DNA of 64,000 nucleotides, from assembly GCF_050433225.1 (NCBI RefSeq), contig NZ_JBNPXQ010000010.1:103996-167995 (forward strand). The letters are read 5' to 3'. The position numbers were made by a program, and so were the translations under genes. The notes below the pieces were generated by a model that had not been told where the DNA came from, ran no database searches, and saw only the letters and a program-made list of their open reading frames with translations. The stretch is from Sphingomonas_D zeicaulis (GTDB lineage: Bacteria > Pseudomonadota > Alphaproteobacteria > Sphingomonadales > Sphingomonadaceae). This document shows positions 25,996 through 34,427 of the stretch, piece after piece (positions within the stretch are counted from its first letter, which is position 1; every line of letters begins with the position of its first letter).

Positions 25996-26936
25996 GCCGC
26001 CTCCTGCACGAGCCGCCGCGCGGCGATCTTCTCCGCGGTGGCCAGGGCCGCCGAGGTCATGATGTCGAGATTGCCCGCATAAGCGGGAAGATAATGCGCC
26101 GCGCCTTCGACCTCGAGGAACACCGTGGTCTTGATCCCCTGGAACGTGCCGAGGCCGGGAATGGCGACCGGGTTGTTCGAGCCGAAGCGCTCGAACTGCA
26201 CCCGCTGCTTCAGCCTGTAGCCGGGCACATAGGCACGGACGCGCTCGACCATCGTCTCGACCGCCGCGGTGATTGCCGCCTCGTCCGCGCCGCTCGACAA
26301 CGTGAACACGGTATCGCGCATCATCATCGGCGGTTCGGCCGGGTTGAGGATGATGATCGCCTTGCCCTTCGCGGCACCGCCGACCTGTTCGATACCGCGC
26401 GACGTGGTTTCGGTGAACTCGTCGATATTGGCGCGCGTGCCGGGGCCAGCCGAGCGCGAGGCGATCGAGGCGACGATCTCGGCATAATGTACCGTCGCGA
26501 CTGAGGCGACCGCCGCGACGATCGGAATCGTCGCCTGTCCGCCGCAGGTCACCATGTTGACGTTGCCCGCCTCGAGATGCGCGTCGCCATTGACGACGGG
26601 GATGACATAGGGCCCGATCGCGGCCGGCGTGAGGTCGATCATCACCTTGCCAGCACCCGTCACCACCGCGCTGTGCCCGGCATGCGCGCCAGCGGAGGTG
26701 GCGTCGAAGACGACGCCAATCTCAGGCCACACCGTGAGTGCTTCGAGCCCCGATATGCCCTCATGCGTGGTGGCGATACCCATCCGAGCGGCGCGGGCGA
26801 GGCCGTCCGACGCCGGGTCTATGCCGACCATCGCCGCCATCTCCAGCACGTCCGACTGGCGCATGATCTTGATCATCAGATCGGTGCCGATGTTGCCCGA
26901 TCCGATGATCGCGGCCTTCATTTTCTGTTTGCTCAC
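25992..26936 (-). CDS. Acetaldehyde dehydrogenase, acylating (DmpF/BphJ/CarF type)
   Basis: A 314-residue enzyme converting acetaldehyde, NAD+ and CoA into acetyl-CoA. The Rossmann motif GSGNIGTDL and the catalytic Cys in VTCGGQATIP are present. I choose GTG 26936, which follows AGGGGA at good spacing; the internal ATG 26921 has no ribosome site, and the longer frame upstream would run through the divergent promoter. First gene of a two-gene operon with the aldolase. The operator at 26982-26998 lies about 46 bp upstream of the start, so GntR control is likely. Confidence 0.95.
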   Translation of the reverse strand: MSKQKMKAAIIGSGNIGTDLMIKIMRQSDVLEMAAMVGIDPASDGLARAARMGIATTHEGISGLEALTVWPEIGVVFDATSAGAHAGHSAVVTGAGKVMIDLTPAAIGPYVIPVVNGDAHLEAGNVNMVTCGGQATIPIVAAVASVATVHYAEIVASIASRSAGPGTRANIDEFTETTSRGIEQVGGAAKGKAIIILNPAEPPMMMRDTVFTLSSGADEAAITAAVETMVERVRAYVPGYRLKQRVQFERFGSNNPVAIPGLGTFQGIKTTVFLEVEGAAHYLPAYAGNLDIMTSAALATAEKIAARRLVQEAA

Positions 26937-26981
26937 GGCTTCCCCTCGGGCGTTGCAAATCGAGGGGCGGAGGGTAAGATA

Positions 26982-26998
26982 TGTATGACTGTCATACA
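26982..26998. promoter_or_regulatory. GntR-type operator, perfect palindrome (site 1)
   Basis: TGTATGAC-T-GTCATACA, a perfect 17-bp palindrome in the divergent region between the acetaldehyde dehydrogenase operon (-) and the aspartate-dehydrogenase-like gene (+). It is the best copy of a motif found in variant form at six other places in the island. The shape fits FadR/VanR-type GntR operators. Confidence 0.8.
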
Positions 26999-27012
26999 AT
27001 AGGAATTGCGAA

Positions 27013-27813
27013 ATGGGCGCTGGCGCAAAGATCGGCATGATCGGATTCGGGGCGATCGGGCAGGAAATCGCGCAGGCGCTGGGCCGACTGAGGGAGGGGG
27101 ATCGCCTTGCCGGCACGCTGGTGCGCGGCGGCCGTGCGGCGCCGGCTGCGGTCGAGACGGTGGAGCAACTGATCGCGGCGCGCCCGGTGGTGGTGATCGA
27201 ATGCGCCGGCCACCAGGCGGTGCGCGACTATGTGCCGGCGCTGCTGGAGGCGGGCATCGATTGCATCGTCTCGTCGATCGGCGCGCTGGCGGATGCCGAA
27301 CTGGCCGCGGAACTGCTTGCCGCCGAGGCCCGGGGCGGGGGGCTTCTGCTGCTGCCCGCCGGCGCCATCGCCGGGCTGGACGGGCTGGTCGCGGCGGCGC
27401 TCGCCGGCATCGATCGCGTCACCTACACATCCTACAAGCCGCCCCATGCCTGGCGCGGCACCCCGGCGGAGGCGCTGGTCGATCTCGATGCGCCGGCGGA
27501 GGAGCAGATCTTCTTCGAGGGCAGCGCGCGCGAAGCGGCGGCGAGCTATCCCAAGAACGCCAATGTCGCGGTCGCGGTCGGATTCGCTGGGATCGGCATC
27601 GATCGCACACGCGTGCGACTGGTTTCCAGCCGCGCGGTGGCCGATCCGCTGGGCGTGATCGAAGCCGAGGGGGCGTTCGGGCGCTTCCGCTTCGAGATCC
27701 TGGCGCTGGCATCGCCGAGCAATCCCAAGACGTCGGCGCTGACCGGATACAGCCTGCTGCAATGCGCCCGGCTGGGCGGGGCATGGCCGGTTTCCGCGCT
27801 GGTCGGGGGGTGA
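27013..27813 (+). CDS. L-aspartate dehydrogenase-like oxidoreductase (DUF108 family)
   Basis: A 266-residue NAD(P)-dependent enzyme. Features: Rossmann motif GFGAIGQEI near the N-terminus, the family segments PAGAIAGLDGL, YKPPHAWRG (catalytic His region), SYPKNANVAVAVGFAGIG and SNPKTSALTGYSL. Family members oxidise L-aspartate to iminoaspartate/oxaloacetate, in NAD biosynthesis or in catabolism. No nadA or nadC is nearby; it sits in an aromatic catabolic island under a shared operator, together with an asparaginase-type enzyme. I therefore favour a catabolic role releasing ammonia from aspartate or a related amino acid. The exact substrate is uncertain. Confidence 0.8.
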   Translation: MGAGAKIGMIGFGAIGQEIAQALGRLREGDRLAGTLVRGGRAAPAAVETVEQLIAARPVVVIECAGHQAVRDYVPALLEAGIDCIVSSIGALADAELAAELLAAEARGGGLLLLPAGAIAGLDGLVAAALAGIDRVTYTSYKPPHAWRGTPAEALVDLDAPAEEQIFFEGSAREAAASYPKNANVAVAVGFAGIGIDRTRVRLVSSRAVADPLGVIEAEGAFGRFRFEILALASPSNPKTSALTGYSLLQCARLGGAWPVSALVGG

Positions 27814-27835
27814 TCCGCGCGGTTTCCCATATGAT

Positions 27836-27852
27836 TGTGTGACAGGGAACCC
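27836..27852. promoter_or_regulatory. GntR operator half-site upstream of the regulator gene (site 2)
   Basis: TGTGTGAC (27836-27843) matches the left operator half in seven of eight positions; the right half is poor. It lies about 60 bp upstream of the GTG start of the GntR gene and could serve autoregulation. Weaker than the other sites. Confidence 0.4.
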
Positions 27853-27903
27853 TATCTCCGCGCGCCTGTTGCTGTTATGCGTTCGCAACAAGGAGCGAGA
27901 GAC

Positions 27904-28602
27904 GTGAACATCGAAGATCTGCGCATCGTCGCAAACCCGACGCTCGTGCGCGAACATGCCGTCGACAAGATCCGCACCGCGATCGCGACCGGGCTTTATC
28001 TGCCGGGCGCGCGGCTGGTCGAACGCGAACTGTGCGAGGCGCTTGGCGTCAGCCGCACCTCGGTCCGTGAAGCGCTGCGCCAGCTTCAGTCGGAAGGGCT
28101 AATCGAGCCCGGCCCGCGCCGCACGATCATGGTCTCGGTGCTGAGCGCCGAGGATGCGGCTGACATCTACACGCTGCGCGAGCTGATCGAGACCACGGCG
28201 ATCCGCCGCCTCGTCGAGCGCAACGATCCCAAGGTCGTGAAGCGGCTCCAGTCCGCCTACCGCGCGATCGAGAAATATGCGGGCAAGGGCAATCTGCCCG
28301 CGCTCTCCGAAATGGCGGGCGCCTTCTACGAGGAGATCCTCGACGGCTCAGGCAGCCGGATCATCAGCGACAGCGGTCGCCAGTTGCTGAAGCGCGTCTC
28401 CTATCTGCGCCTCACGTCGATGTCAGCGCCCGAGCGCGTCGAAAAGGGCGTCGCCGAATGGAGCGCGATCGTCGATGCGGTGATCAAGGGGGACGCCGAT
28501 GCCGCCGCCACGGCGCTGGGGCGGCATATCCGCAATGCGCGCGAAGCGCTGGTCGCGCGGCTCAGCGCGACCGGCGAAAAGGAAGCAGCCGATCCGGCAT
28601 GA
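27904..28602 (+). CDS. GntR-family transcriptional regulator (FadR/VanR-like)
   Basis: A 232-residue regulator: N-terminal winged helix (about 15-80, with the recognition part LCEALGVSRTSVREALRQL) and an all-helical FCD ligand-binding domain (about 90-220). I choose GTG 27904 because AAGGAG lies just upstream; the ATG at 27877 lacks a ribosome site. It lies inside the catabolic island, and most promoter regions there carry a palindrome typical of this family. It is thus the likely controller, probably a repressor released by a pathway intermediate. Carbazole clusters of sphingomonads are also reported to use a GntR regulator (CarR). The ligand is unknown. Confidence 0.9.
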   Translation: MNIEDLRIVANPTLVREHAVDKIRTAIATGLYLPGARLVERELCEALGVSRTSVREALRQLQSEGLIEPGPRRTIMVSVLSAEDAADIYTLRELIETTAIRRLVERNDPKVVKRLQSAYRAIEKYAGKGNLPALSEMAGAFYEEILDGSGSRIISDSGRQLLKRVSYLRLTSMSAPERVEKGVAEWSAIVDAVIKGDADAAATALGRHIRNAREALVARLSATGEKEAADPA

Positions 28603-28617
28603 GCAACTTTGTATGAT

Positions 28618-28634
28618 TTTATGATTGTCATACA
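28618..28634. promoter_or_regulatory. GntR operator before the flavin monooxygenase gene (site 3)
   Basis: TTTATGAT-T-GTCATACA differs from the perfect palindrome at two positions, with an additional half-site TTTGTATGAT at 28608-28617. It ends about 9 bp before ATG 28643, so a bound regulator would block transcription or initiation directly. Confidence 0.7.
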
Positions 28635-28642
28635 AACTTGCC

Positions 28643-29896
28643 ATGCATATCGTCCTGCCCATGGGACAGGACAAAGCGACGCGTGACCGCGTCTTGATCA
28701 TTGGCGCGGGACCGGTGGGATCGGTCCTGGCGCTTGCGCTTCGTCAGCAGGGTGTGCCGATCCTGCTGATCGACCAGCTTGCGGCGCCGGAACGCGATTG
28801 CCGCGCGGCATCGTGCCACCCGCCGACGATCGCGATCCTGGAGGAACTGGGGCTGCTCGAGGCGGGGCTGGAGCAGGGGCTCGTCTCGCCCGTGTTCCAT
28901 TATCTCGATCGCGTCACCGGCGAGCGCGTTGGCCGCTTCGCGCTGCCGGAAATGCAGCAGCCGCCCCTGCACCCCTATGTGCTGCAGTGGGAGCAGTACA
29001 AGATCGCCGATACGGTCGAGGCGATGCTGAAGGCCGATGACGGCGCGCAGATCGAACGCAGCACCCGGCTGGTCAGTATCGAGCAGGATGAGGATGGTGT
29101 CGCCGCGGTCGTCGAGCGCGCCGACGGCTCCGCCGACCGGCTGGAAGCCGCCTATCTCGTCGGCTGCGACGGCGGCCGCAGCACCGTGCGCAAGCTTTCC
29201 GACATCGCGTTCGAGGGCTTCACGTGGCCCGAACGCTTCATCAAGATCGACACGCGACACGATTTCACCACGCTCGGGCCGAAGATCAGCAACCGCAACT
29301 ATTTCTCCGACCCTGATGAGTGGATGAACCTGTTCAAGGCGCGGGGTGAAGATGGGTCGGGGATGTGGCGCGCGGTGAGCCCGACGCTTCCCGAACAGAC
29401 GGACGAAGACCTGCTTTCGCCCGAGGCGATGGAGGCGCGGCTGCAGAAATTCTGCCCGAAGCCCGGCGATTACGAGATCGTTACCGTCGCGCTGTACAGC
29501 GTTCACCAGCGCATCGCGGAAACGTTTAACAAGGGCCGCGTGCTGCTCGCCGGCGATGCCGCGCACGTCAACAATCCGGTCGGCGGCATGGGCATGAACG
29601 GTGGCATCCATGATGCGATGAACCTTGCCGCCAAGCTGGGCGACATCCTGCTGCGCGGCGCCGAGGCGCGGCCGCTGCTCGATCGCTACACCCGCCAGCG
29701 CCGCAAGGGGCAGGTGGATGGCGTGCAGGCGCAGAGCATCGCCAACAAGCAGACCCTGGGGGAGAAAGATCCTGTCGTCCGCGCCGCCAAGCTCGCCGAG
29801 ATCCGCCACGCGTCTGAAACGCCGGACCTGCACGACGCCTTCATCCGCCGAAGCTGCATGATCGACAGCTTTGCCGCCGCCAACGCCATTGAATAG
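28643..29896 (+). CDS. FAD-dependent aromatic monooxygenase (PheA/TfdB/MhpA-like)
   Basis: A 417-residue class A flavoprotein hydroxylase. The three hallmarks are present: GAGPVGSVLALALRQQG (FAD dinucleotide fold), LVGCDGGRSTVRK (DG motif) and GRVLLAGDAAHVNNPVGGMG (GD motif). The closest functional types are phenol and 3-hydroxyphenylpropanoate hydroxylases, which add an ortho hydroxyl to a phenol to form a catechol for ring cleavage. It is shorter than full PheA/TfdB enzymes, lacking the thioredoxin-like C-terminal domain. ATG 28643 or 28661 may be the start; neither has a strong ribosome site. Forms a pair with the cupin gene 10 bp downstream. Confidence 0.85.
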   Translation: MHIVLPMGQDKATRDRVLIIGAGPVGSVLALALRQQGVPILLIDQLAAPERDCRAASCHPPTIAILEELGLLEAGLEQGLVSPVFHYLDRVTGERVGRFALPEMQQPPLHPYVLQWEQYKIADTVEAMLKADDGAQIERSTRLVSIEQDEDGVAAVVERADGSADRLEAAYLVGCDGGRSTVRKLSDIAFEGFTWPERFIKIDTRHDFTTLGPKISNRNYFSDPDEWMNLFKARGEDGSGMWRAVSPTLPEQTDEDLLSPEAMEARLQKFCPKPGDYEIVTVALYSVHQRIAETFNKGRVLLAGDAAHVNNPVGGMGMNGGIHDAMNLAAKLGDILLRGAEARPLLDRYTRQRRKGQVDGVQAQSIANKQTLGEKDPVVRAAKLAEIRHASETPDLHDAFIRRSCMIDSFAAANAIE

Positions 29897-29906
29897 GGAT
29901 AAGAAG

Positions 29907-30431
29907 ATGAACGTCGCCCGCCACGCCCGCCCGGCCGAGATCGCCAACTGGAGCCTGGAGCAGATCATGGACCGCTATGTCGCGCGGTTCGAGGATCGCG
30001 TGCCCGACTGGAACGCCTTTTCCGACGCCAGCATCGAAGGCTATCGCCGCGCCCAGCATCGCTTCATCGGCGCCGGCGCCTCGGGCAAGCATGACGATGC
30101 CGGTGTCGTGCCCGCCGGCAATTTCACCTTGTCGATCATGCTGGTGCCGCCGGGGCAGGGCAACGCATCCCACACGCATGAGGTGGAGGAAGTATTCTTC
30201 ATCCTCCAGGGGCGCTGCACGGTGTTTGTAGAGGATGAGGCCGGCAACCGCCTGTCACGCGAACTGGGGCCCTGGGAACTGATCTCCTGCCCGGCGGGAG
30301 TCATCCACGGCTATCAGAACGATACGGATGAGCCCTGCTACCTGCAGGTCGTGCTTGGTCGTGGGCGGCCGGAGGTCGCCGGGTTCGCCGATGAAGCGCT
30401 GTTCGAGAAGCGCGAGGCGCATCTATCGTAG
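29907..30431 (+). CDS. Cupin-domain protein
   Basis: A 174-residue single-domain cupin. The metal-binding motif 1 is readable as SHTHEVEEVFFILQGRCTV and motif 2 as CPAGVIHGYQN, so a bound metal is likely. Small cupins of aromatic clusters serve as dioxygenases, isomerases or regulators; nothing here selects between them. It is the second gene of a two-gene operon with the flavin monooxygenase and is followed by a bidirectional hairpin. Start ATG 29907 has an A/G-rich region upstream. Confidence 0.8.
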   Translation: MNVARHARPAEIANWSLEQIMDRYVARFEDRVPDWNAFSDASIEGYRRAQHRFIGAGASGKHDDAGVVPAGNFTLSIMLVPPGQGNASHTHEVEEVFFILQGRCTVFVEDEAGNRLSRELGPWELISCPAGVIHGYQNDTDEPCYLQVVLGRGRPEVAGFADEALFEKREAHLS

Positions 30432-30434
30432 TGA

Positions 30435-30471
30435 ATCTTCCTCCCCGATGCTGCGCGCCGGGGAGGAAGAT
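30435..30471. terminator. Bidirectional hairpin between convergent operons
   Basis: A 13-bp perfect stem (ATCTTCCTCCCCG / CGGGGAGGAAGAT) with an 11-base loop lies between the end of the cupin gene (+) and the end of the extradiol dioxygenase gene (-), and could terminate both. Confidence 0.75.
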
Positions 30472-30480
30472 GCAGTCCGA

Positions 30481-31290
30481 TCAGCCGACCTGCATCTCGA
30501 CGCCGGCCATGCCGGTCGCCCAGGTCGGCATCGCCTCATAGAACAGGCATTCGCCGCGCGCGCCGTTGACTGCCGCGGCAAGGACGATCCATGCATTCAC
30601 TTCCAGCCCGCCATTGCCGGCGACGTCGAGGATCGTCGCATTGTCGCGTGCCGTCAGCGCGTCGAGGTCCCCCGCGAGCATATCGGCCATGAACGCCTGG
30701 TCCCAGGGCTCGTTGATCGAGCCTTCCTGCGGCGTGCCGACCCAGTGCGAAAGCCCGCCGCCGGCGAGCAGCACGACGCGTGCGGCTTCCGGCAATTGTG
30801 CGACATAGTCGCGGAGCATGGCGCCCAGCCGGCGGCAATTGGCGGGACCGGGTTCGGGGTAGAAGACGGTGTTGACGTAGAGAGGCACCGCCGGGATGCG
30901 GCGCTCGGGATCGATGATGCCGAGCGGGATCATCACGCCATGGTCGGGCTGGATGGGATCCGCACGGCTGATCGCCACGCCCCGGTCACCGGCGAAGGCG
31001 AGCAGCCCCTCGGCGAAGTCGGGCGCGCCCGGCACCGGGTCGCGTGGCAGCCCCATGTCGCCCAGCGGATGGAATTCCGCCGCGGTGCCGACCGCGAACG
31101 GCGCGGGGGTGGTCAGCGAGAAATTGTTGAGATGGTCGCTGGTGATGATCACCAGCACGTCCGGATCGAGCGCACGGATGCGGCGGCCGATCTCACGCAT
31201 GCCCTGGAACACGCGTTCCGACTGTTCCTCGACACCCGCGGGCGATCCGAGCTGGTGTGACATGGCGAAGGCGCCGACGATCTTGCCCAT
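30481..31290 (-). CDS. Extradiol ring-cleavage dioxygenase, catalytic subunit (LigB/CarBb type)
   Basis: A 269-residue class III extradiol dioxygenase large subunit. Conserved His-bearing segments AMSHQLGSP, ITSDHLNNFS, PDHGVMIPLG and GGGLSHWVGTP supply the non-haem Fe(II) ligands and the active-site base known from LigB. It would open the catecholic ring next to a hydroxyl. The small LigA-like subunit is encoded directly upstream (31292-31555), the same arrangement as CarBa-CarBb of carbazole degraders and the LigAB heterodimer. Last gene of a five-gene operon starting at 34357; a hairpin follows. Confidence 0.9.
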   Translation of the reverse strand: MGKIVGAFAMSHQLGSPAGVEEQSERVFQGMREIGRRIRALDPDVLVIITSDHLNNFSLTTPAPFAVGTAAEFHPLGDMGLPRDPVPGAPDFAEGLLAFAGDRGVAISRADPIQPDHGVMIPLGIIDPERRIPAVPLYVNTVFYPEPGPANCRRLGAMLRDYVAQLPEAARVVLLAGGGLSHWVGTPQEGSINEPWDQAFMADMLAGDLDALTARDNATILDVAGNGGLEVNAWIVLAAAVNGARGECLFYEAMPTWATGMAGVEMQVG

Positions 31291-31291
31291 A

Positions 31292-31555
31292 TTATCTCCG
31301 ATCGAAGAAATGGCTCATCGCAAAGAAGGGCAAAGTGGGCCTTCCCGACCAGATCAGCCATTTGATCACGTAATTGCCGTGGACGCCCATCCGCGAGAGC
31401 TCGTCGCGCGATCCGTCGCGCAGCACCGCCTGCGCGGCCGGATCGACGCCGAAGCGCGCGAACAGCGCGCCCGGATCGGATCTCACCAGCCCGCGCTCCT
31501 CGGGATGGCGGACGAGATGCTCGATGAGCGCATGGACCCCCGCCGGTGCGGTCAT
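31292..31555 (-). CDS. Extradiol dioxygenase small subunit (LigA/CarBa type)
   Basis: An 87-residue helical protein of the LigA family. Typical features are the N-terminal LIEHLVRHPEERGLVRSD helix region, DPGALFARFG and the Arg/Asp-rich RDGSRDELSRMGVHG stretch. In LigAB the small subunit caps the active site of LigB. It overlaps the preceding hydrolase gene by ATGA and is separated from the large subunit gene by one base, so the two subunits should be made in balance. Confidence 0.88.
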   Translation of the reverse strand: MTAPAGVHALIEHLVRHPEERGLVRSDPGALFARFGVDPAAQAVLRDGSRDELSRMGVHGNYVIKWLIWSGRPTLPFFAMSHFFDRR

Positions 31556-32376
31556 GCCGGATCAACGCCGAGGAAGCGGTTGACCGCGCCACAGAAATCG
31601 TCGGTCGCCTCGATCATCGCCCAATGCCCGCAATGCGGCACGATATAGCCCCAGCTGTTGGGCAGCAGTTCGAGGAAGCGATAGGCGCGCGGCAGGATCG
31701 ACACGCCGTCGTCCTTGCCGTTCACGACCAGCACCGGATGCGCGATCGTCGCCAGCCGGTCCTCGGCATAGTTGAGCGTGCCCTTGCGCGTCTCGGCGTT
31801 GATCGCGTTGAGCGCGGCGCGCGCCTCGTCATTCTCCAGAAGCTGGAAGCGATACTCGACCATCTCCTCGCTGGGCTCGAAGCCCGGAGCGGTGAGGCCG
31901 CCGATCACCCGGCGCATGCCCTCACGCGTAAAGTCATAATGGAGGTTATGGAGCAGGTGCGGCGATGGTTTGGGCGGGATCGGCAGGCCGGCGCTGCCCA
32001 TCAGCACGATCTTCGAGAGCAGCTCCGGCCGGTCCAGCGCCACGCCGATCGCGCTCGCGCCGCCCATCGAATTGCCGACGATCGCGACGCCCGCGAGGTC
32101 CATCGCGTCGATGAAGCCGGCGAGATGGCGGTTGCGCCCAGGCTGGTCATAGACATAGGTCTCAGGCGAGGGCTTGTCGGTCTTGCCGAAGCCGATCATG
32201 TCGGGCGCGATCACTCGGAAATGCGGTGCGAAATGCGCGAAGCAATCCTTCCAGTTGCCCCAGCTGTCGGCGCCCGCGCCGCCTCCATGGACCAGCAGCA
32301 GCGGCGGACCCTCGCCGGCTTCGAGATAATGGGTGCAGACGCCGTCGACGTCGATGAAATGCGAAGCGATCTCCAT
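31552..32376 (-). CDS. Meta-cleavage product hydrolase (BphD/CarC-like alpha/beta hydrolase)
   Basis: A 274-residue alpha/beta hydrolase that should cleave the C-C bond of the ring-fission product, giving 2-hydroxypenta-2,4-dienoate and an acid. Visible: oxyanion region HGGGAGADSWGNW, nucleophile elbow GNSMGGASA, the acid in NGKDDGVS and the His in PHCGHWAMIE. ATG 32376 follows GAGGGGA; the longer frame to 32475 overlaps the Rieske gene and is rejected. Neighbours on both sides belong to the same pathway. Confidence 0.92.
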   Translation of the reverse strand: MEIASHFIDVDGVCTHYLEAGEGPPLLLVHGGGAGADSWGNWKDCFAHFAPHFRVIAPDMIGFGKTDKPSPETYVYDQPGRNRHLAGFIDAMDLAGVAIVGNSMGGASAIGVALDRPELLSKIVLMGSAGLPIPPKPSPHLLHNLHYDFTREGMRRVIGGLTAPGFEPSEEMVEYRFQLLENDEARAALNAINAETRKGTLNYAEDRLATIAHPVLVVNGKDDGVSILPRAYRFLELLPNSWGYIVPHCGHWAMIEATDDFCGAVNRFLGVDPA

Positions 32377-32387
32377 GGCGGCTCCCC

Positions 32388-33548
32388 TCAGCGCAGGTCG
32401 GTTTTCTGCTGGATGCCGCGGCCGTGCCGGCTGGCGAGGCGGCGCCACTGCAGGATGGTTTCGTCGGGCTCGCACAGCATCTCGTCCACCCAGCCGAAAT
32501 CGTCGGCATAGAAGGGCTCGGTCACCTCGCGCGCCCAGATGTCGTCGCCGTTGAAACCGTCGAGGCCGTGCGGCTTCCAGATCGCCTCGAATTCGTTGGC
32601 GAAGGTGATGCGCTCGTCATGCGTGGTGCACGATTTGCCGATGGTCTGGACATAGAGGTGGCGTTCACCGTCGAGCGGCACATACCATTCGAACTGGGTC
32701 AGGCCGGCGGTGGGAAAGCTTTCCACCTTGAGCACGCCCGGCAGCCAGACCGAGGTGCCGACCGAGGCGGAGGTGCCCTTCACCTGCGTGGAACGCGGGC
32801 CGCTGACCACGACCTCACCGTCGATCACGCCGTCCCACACCGGGGTGTGCTGCGCGAAATCGTCCATCACGCCCTTGGGGCCATCCTCTTCCTCGACGAC
32901 CTGGACGGCGCCGGGCAGGGGGGTGTGGCCGATCGGGAAGTTGAAAGTGCGATAGTGGCGGAGCGTGGTATCCTTGTGGATGAAGATGTGCAGCGCGTCG
33001 AAGCCGTTCTCGGCACCCAGCCGCCAGTTCGAATTCACCACGCGATGCTTGCCCAGCACCATCAGATCCTCGTCGAGGAAGCCCGGCGGCACGTCCTTCT
33101 TCAGGTCATGCACCTCATTCTCGTCGCCCAGGAACACGAAGATCAGCCCTTTCGCCTCCTGCACCGGATAGGTCACGATCTTGCGCCGGCCGATCAGCCG
33201 GCTGTCGGGCACCGCCAGGATGTTGACCAGCTCGCCGGTCTGGAAGCGGTAGGTATAGCCATGGTACCAGCAGGTGATGGTATCCTTGGTATAGCAGTCA
33301 GGCTTGCGGGACAGCGGCACGCCGCGATGCAGGCAGCGGTCGCGCATCGCATAGACCTTGCCCTCGATGCGCTTCAGCAGCAGCTTTTCGCCGAGCAGCT
33401 CGACCACCTCGATCTGGCCCTCGTCGATCTCCTTGGAGAAGCGCACCGGATACCAATGGTTGCGGAAGCCCATCTTGGCTTCCACATAGCCCTTCCAGTC
33501 CCCGATCATGTTGACGACTTCGGGATTGACCAGCGGCTCTTCGTTCAT
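32388..33548 (-). CDS. Rieske oxygenase terminal component (CarAa-like, angular-dioxygenase type)
   Basis: A 386-residue terminal oxygenase. Rieske ligands Cys72, His74, Cys93 and His96; bridging Asp184 and iron ligands His187 and His191 in ENGFDALHIFIHKD. From memory, the N-terminal GFRNHWYPVRFSKEIDEG, the SNWRL region and the C-terminal GDDIWARE..FYADD segment all closely resemble CarAa of carbazole 1,9a-dioxygenase, a homotrimer without a beta subunit; none is encoded here, which fits. A CarAc-like ferredoxin (36442) and a reductase (34428) complete the electron chain. ATG 33548 follows AAGGAAG. The substrate may be carbazole-like, but N- or O-demethylation is also known in this group. Confidence 0.9.
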   Translation of the reverse strand: MNEEPLVNPEVVNMIGDWKGYVEAKMGFRNHWYPVRFSKEIDEGQIEVVELLGEKLLLKRIEGKVYAMRDRCLHRGVPLSRKPDCYTKDTITCWYHGYTYRFQTGELVNILAVPDSRLIGRRKIVTYPVQEAKGLIFVFLGDENEVHDLKKDVPPGFLDEDLMVLGKHRVVNSNWRLGAENGFDALHIFIHKDTTLRHYRTFNFPIGHTPLPGAVQVVEEEDGPKGVMDDFAQHTPVWDGVIDGEVVVSGPRSTQVKGTSASVGTSVWLPGVLKVESFPTAGLTQFEWYVPLDGERHLYVQTIGKSCTTHDERITFANEFEAIWKPHGLDGFNGDDIWAREVTEPFYADDFGWVDEMLCEPDETILQWRRLASRHGRGIQQKTDLR

Positions 33549-33571
33549 CGTTCTTCCTTCGGGTATCTGAA

Positions 33572-34357
33572 TCAGCGGAAAGTGACGGAGACGGTGCCGA
33601 GGCCGGCGATCTCGGCGCGCACGGCGTCTCCCGGGGCGACCGGCCGCATCGGCCCGAGCGCGCCCGTGAGGATCAGTTCGCCGGCGCGCAGCGGCCGTCC
33701 CAGCGCCTGGCTGCGCGCGGCCAGCCACGCGGCGGCGTTGAGCGGGTTGCCGAGGCAATCGGCGCCGCGGCCTTCGGAAACGATCGCGTCGTTGATCCGC
33801 ATCGCCATCGCGCAGCCGGTGAGATCCAGCCCGTCGAGCCGACGTGCCGGTCCGCCGAGGACCACCGCGCCTGCCGAGGCATTGTCGGCGACGGTGTCGA
33901 GGATGCCGATCTTCCAGTCGGCGATGCGGCTGGCGACCACTTCCAGCGCCGGCATCACATAGGCGGTGGCCGCGATCACATCGGCGATGGTCGGGTTGGG
34001 CATGTCGAGATCGCTGCCGAGGATCAGCGCGACCTCGGCCTCGACGCGCGGCTGGCGCAGATCGGCATGCGCCAGTTCGGCATTGTCGCCATGCACCATC
34101 TCGTTGGTCAGATGACCGAAATCGGGCTCGCCGACGCCGAGCTGGCGCTGGACGGCGGGGGAGGTGAGGCCGATCTTGCGGCCGACGATGCGCCGCCCGT
34201 CGGCGATGCGATCCTCGATCTGCGCCAGCTGCACGCGATAGGCCTGCGCCACGTCGGTGATGCGATCGGCCACCGGCGCGATCGGCGCGCCGGCATAGGC
34301 ATCGGCAAGCTCCCGGGCCACGGTGCTGACGACTTCGTCTGCGGCGATATCAACCAT
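33572..34357 (-). CDS. 2-hydroxypenta-2,4-dienoate hydratase (MhpD/CarD type)
   Basis: A 261-residue hydratase of the fumarylacetoacetate hydrolase-like fold, adding water to 2-hydroxypentadienoate to form 4-hydroxy-2-oxovalerate for the aldolase at 24973. Family segments visible: GRKIGLTSPAVQRQLGV, EAEVALILGSDL (acidic metal ligands), PALEVVASRI and SAGAVVLGG. ATG 34357 follows AGGGGA. First gene of the minus-strand operon hydratase - Rieske oxygenase - hydrolase - LigA - LigB. Operator site 4 lies 26 bp upstream. Confidence 0.92.
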   Translation of the reverse strand: MVDIAADEVVSTVARELADAYAGAPIAPVADRITDVAQAYRVQLAQIEDRIADGRRIVGRKIGLTSPAVQRQLGVGEPDFGHLTNEMVHGDNAELAHADLRQPRVEAEVALILGSDLDMPNPTIADVIAATAYVMPALEVVASRIADWKIGILDTVADNASAGAVVLGGPARRLDGLDLTGCAMAMRINDAIVSEGRGADCLGNPLNAAAWLAARSQALGRPLRAGELILTGALGPMRPVAPGDAVRAEIAGLGTVSVTFR

Positions 34358-34382
34358 CGGCTTCCCCTGTACTCGATATGAT

Positions 34383-34399
34383 TGTATGACAAACATAAT
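34383..34399. promoter_or_regulatory. GntR operator half-site between hydratase and reductase genes (site 4)
   Basis: The left half TGTATGAC is perfect and extended to TTGTATGACA; the right half (AACATAAT) matches four of eight positions. Located in the divergent promoter region of the ring-cleavage operon (-) and the ferredoxin reductase gene (+). Confidence 0.6.
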
Positions 34400-34427
34400 G
34401 CCTGTTTGTCGAGGGAGAAGTTTCGGG

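Noticed and set aside
32424..33962. 512-residue plus-strand frame opposite the Rieske oxygenase
   Set aside because: Antisense to a gene with all cluster and iron ligands.
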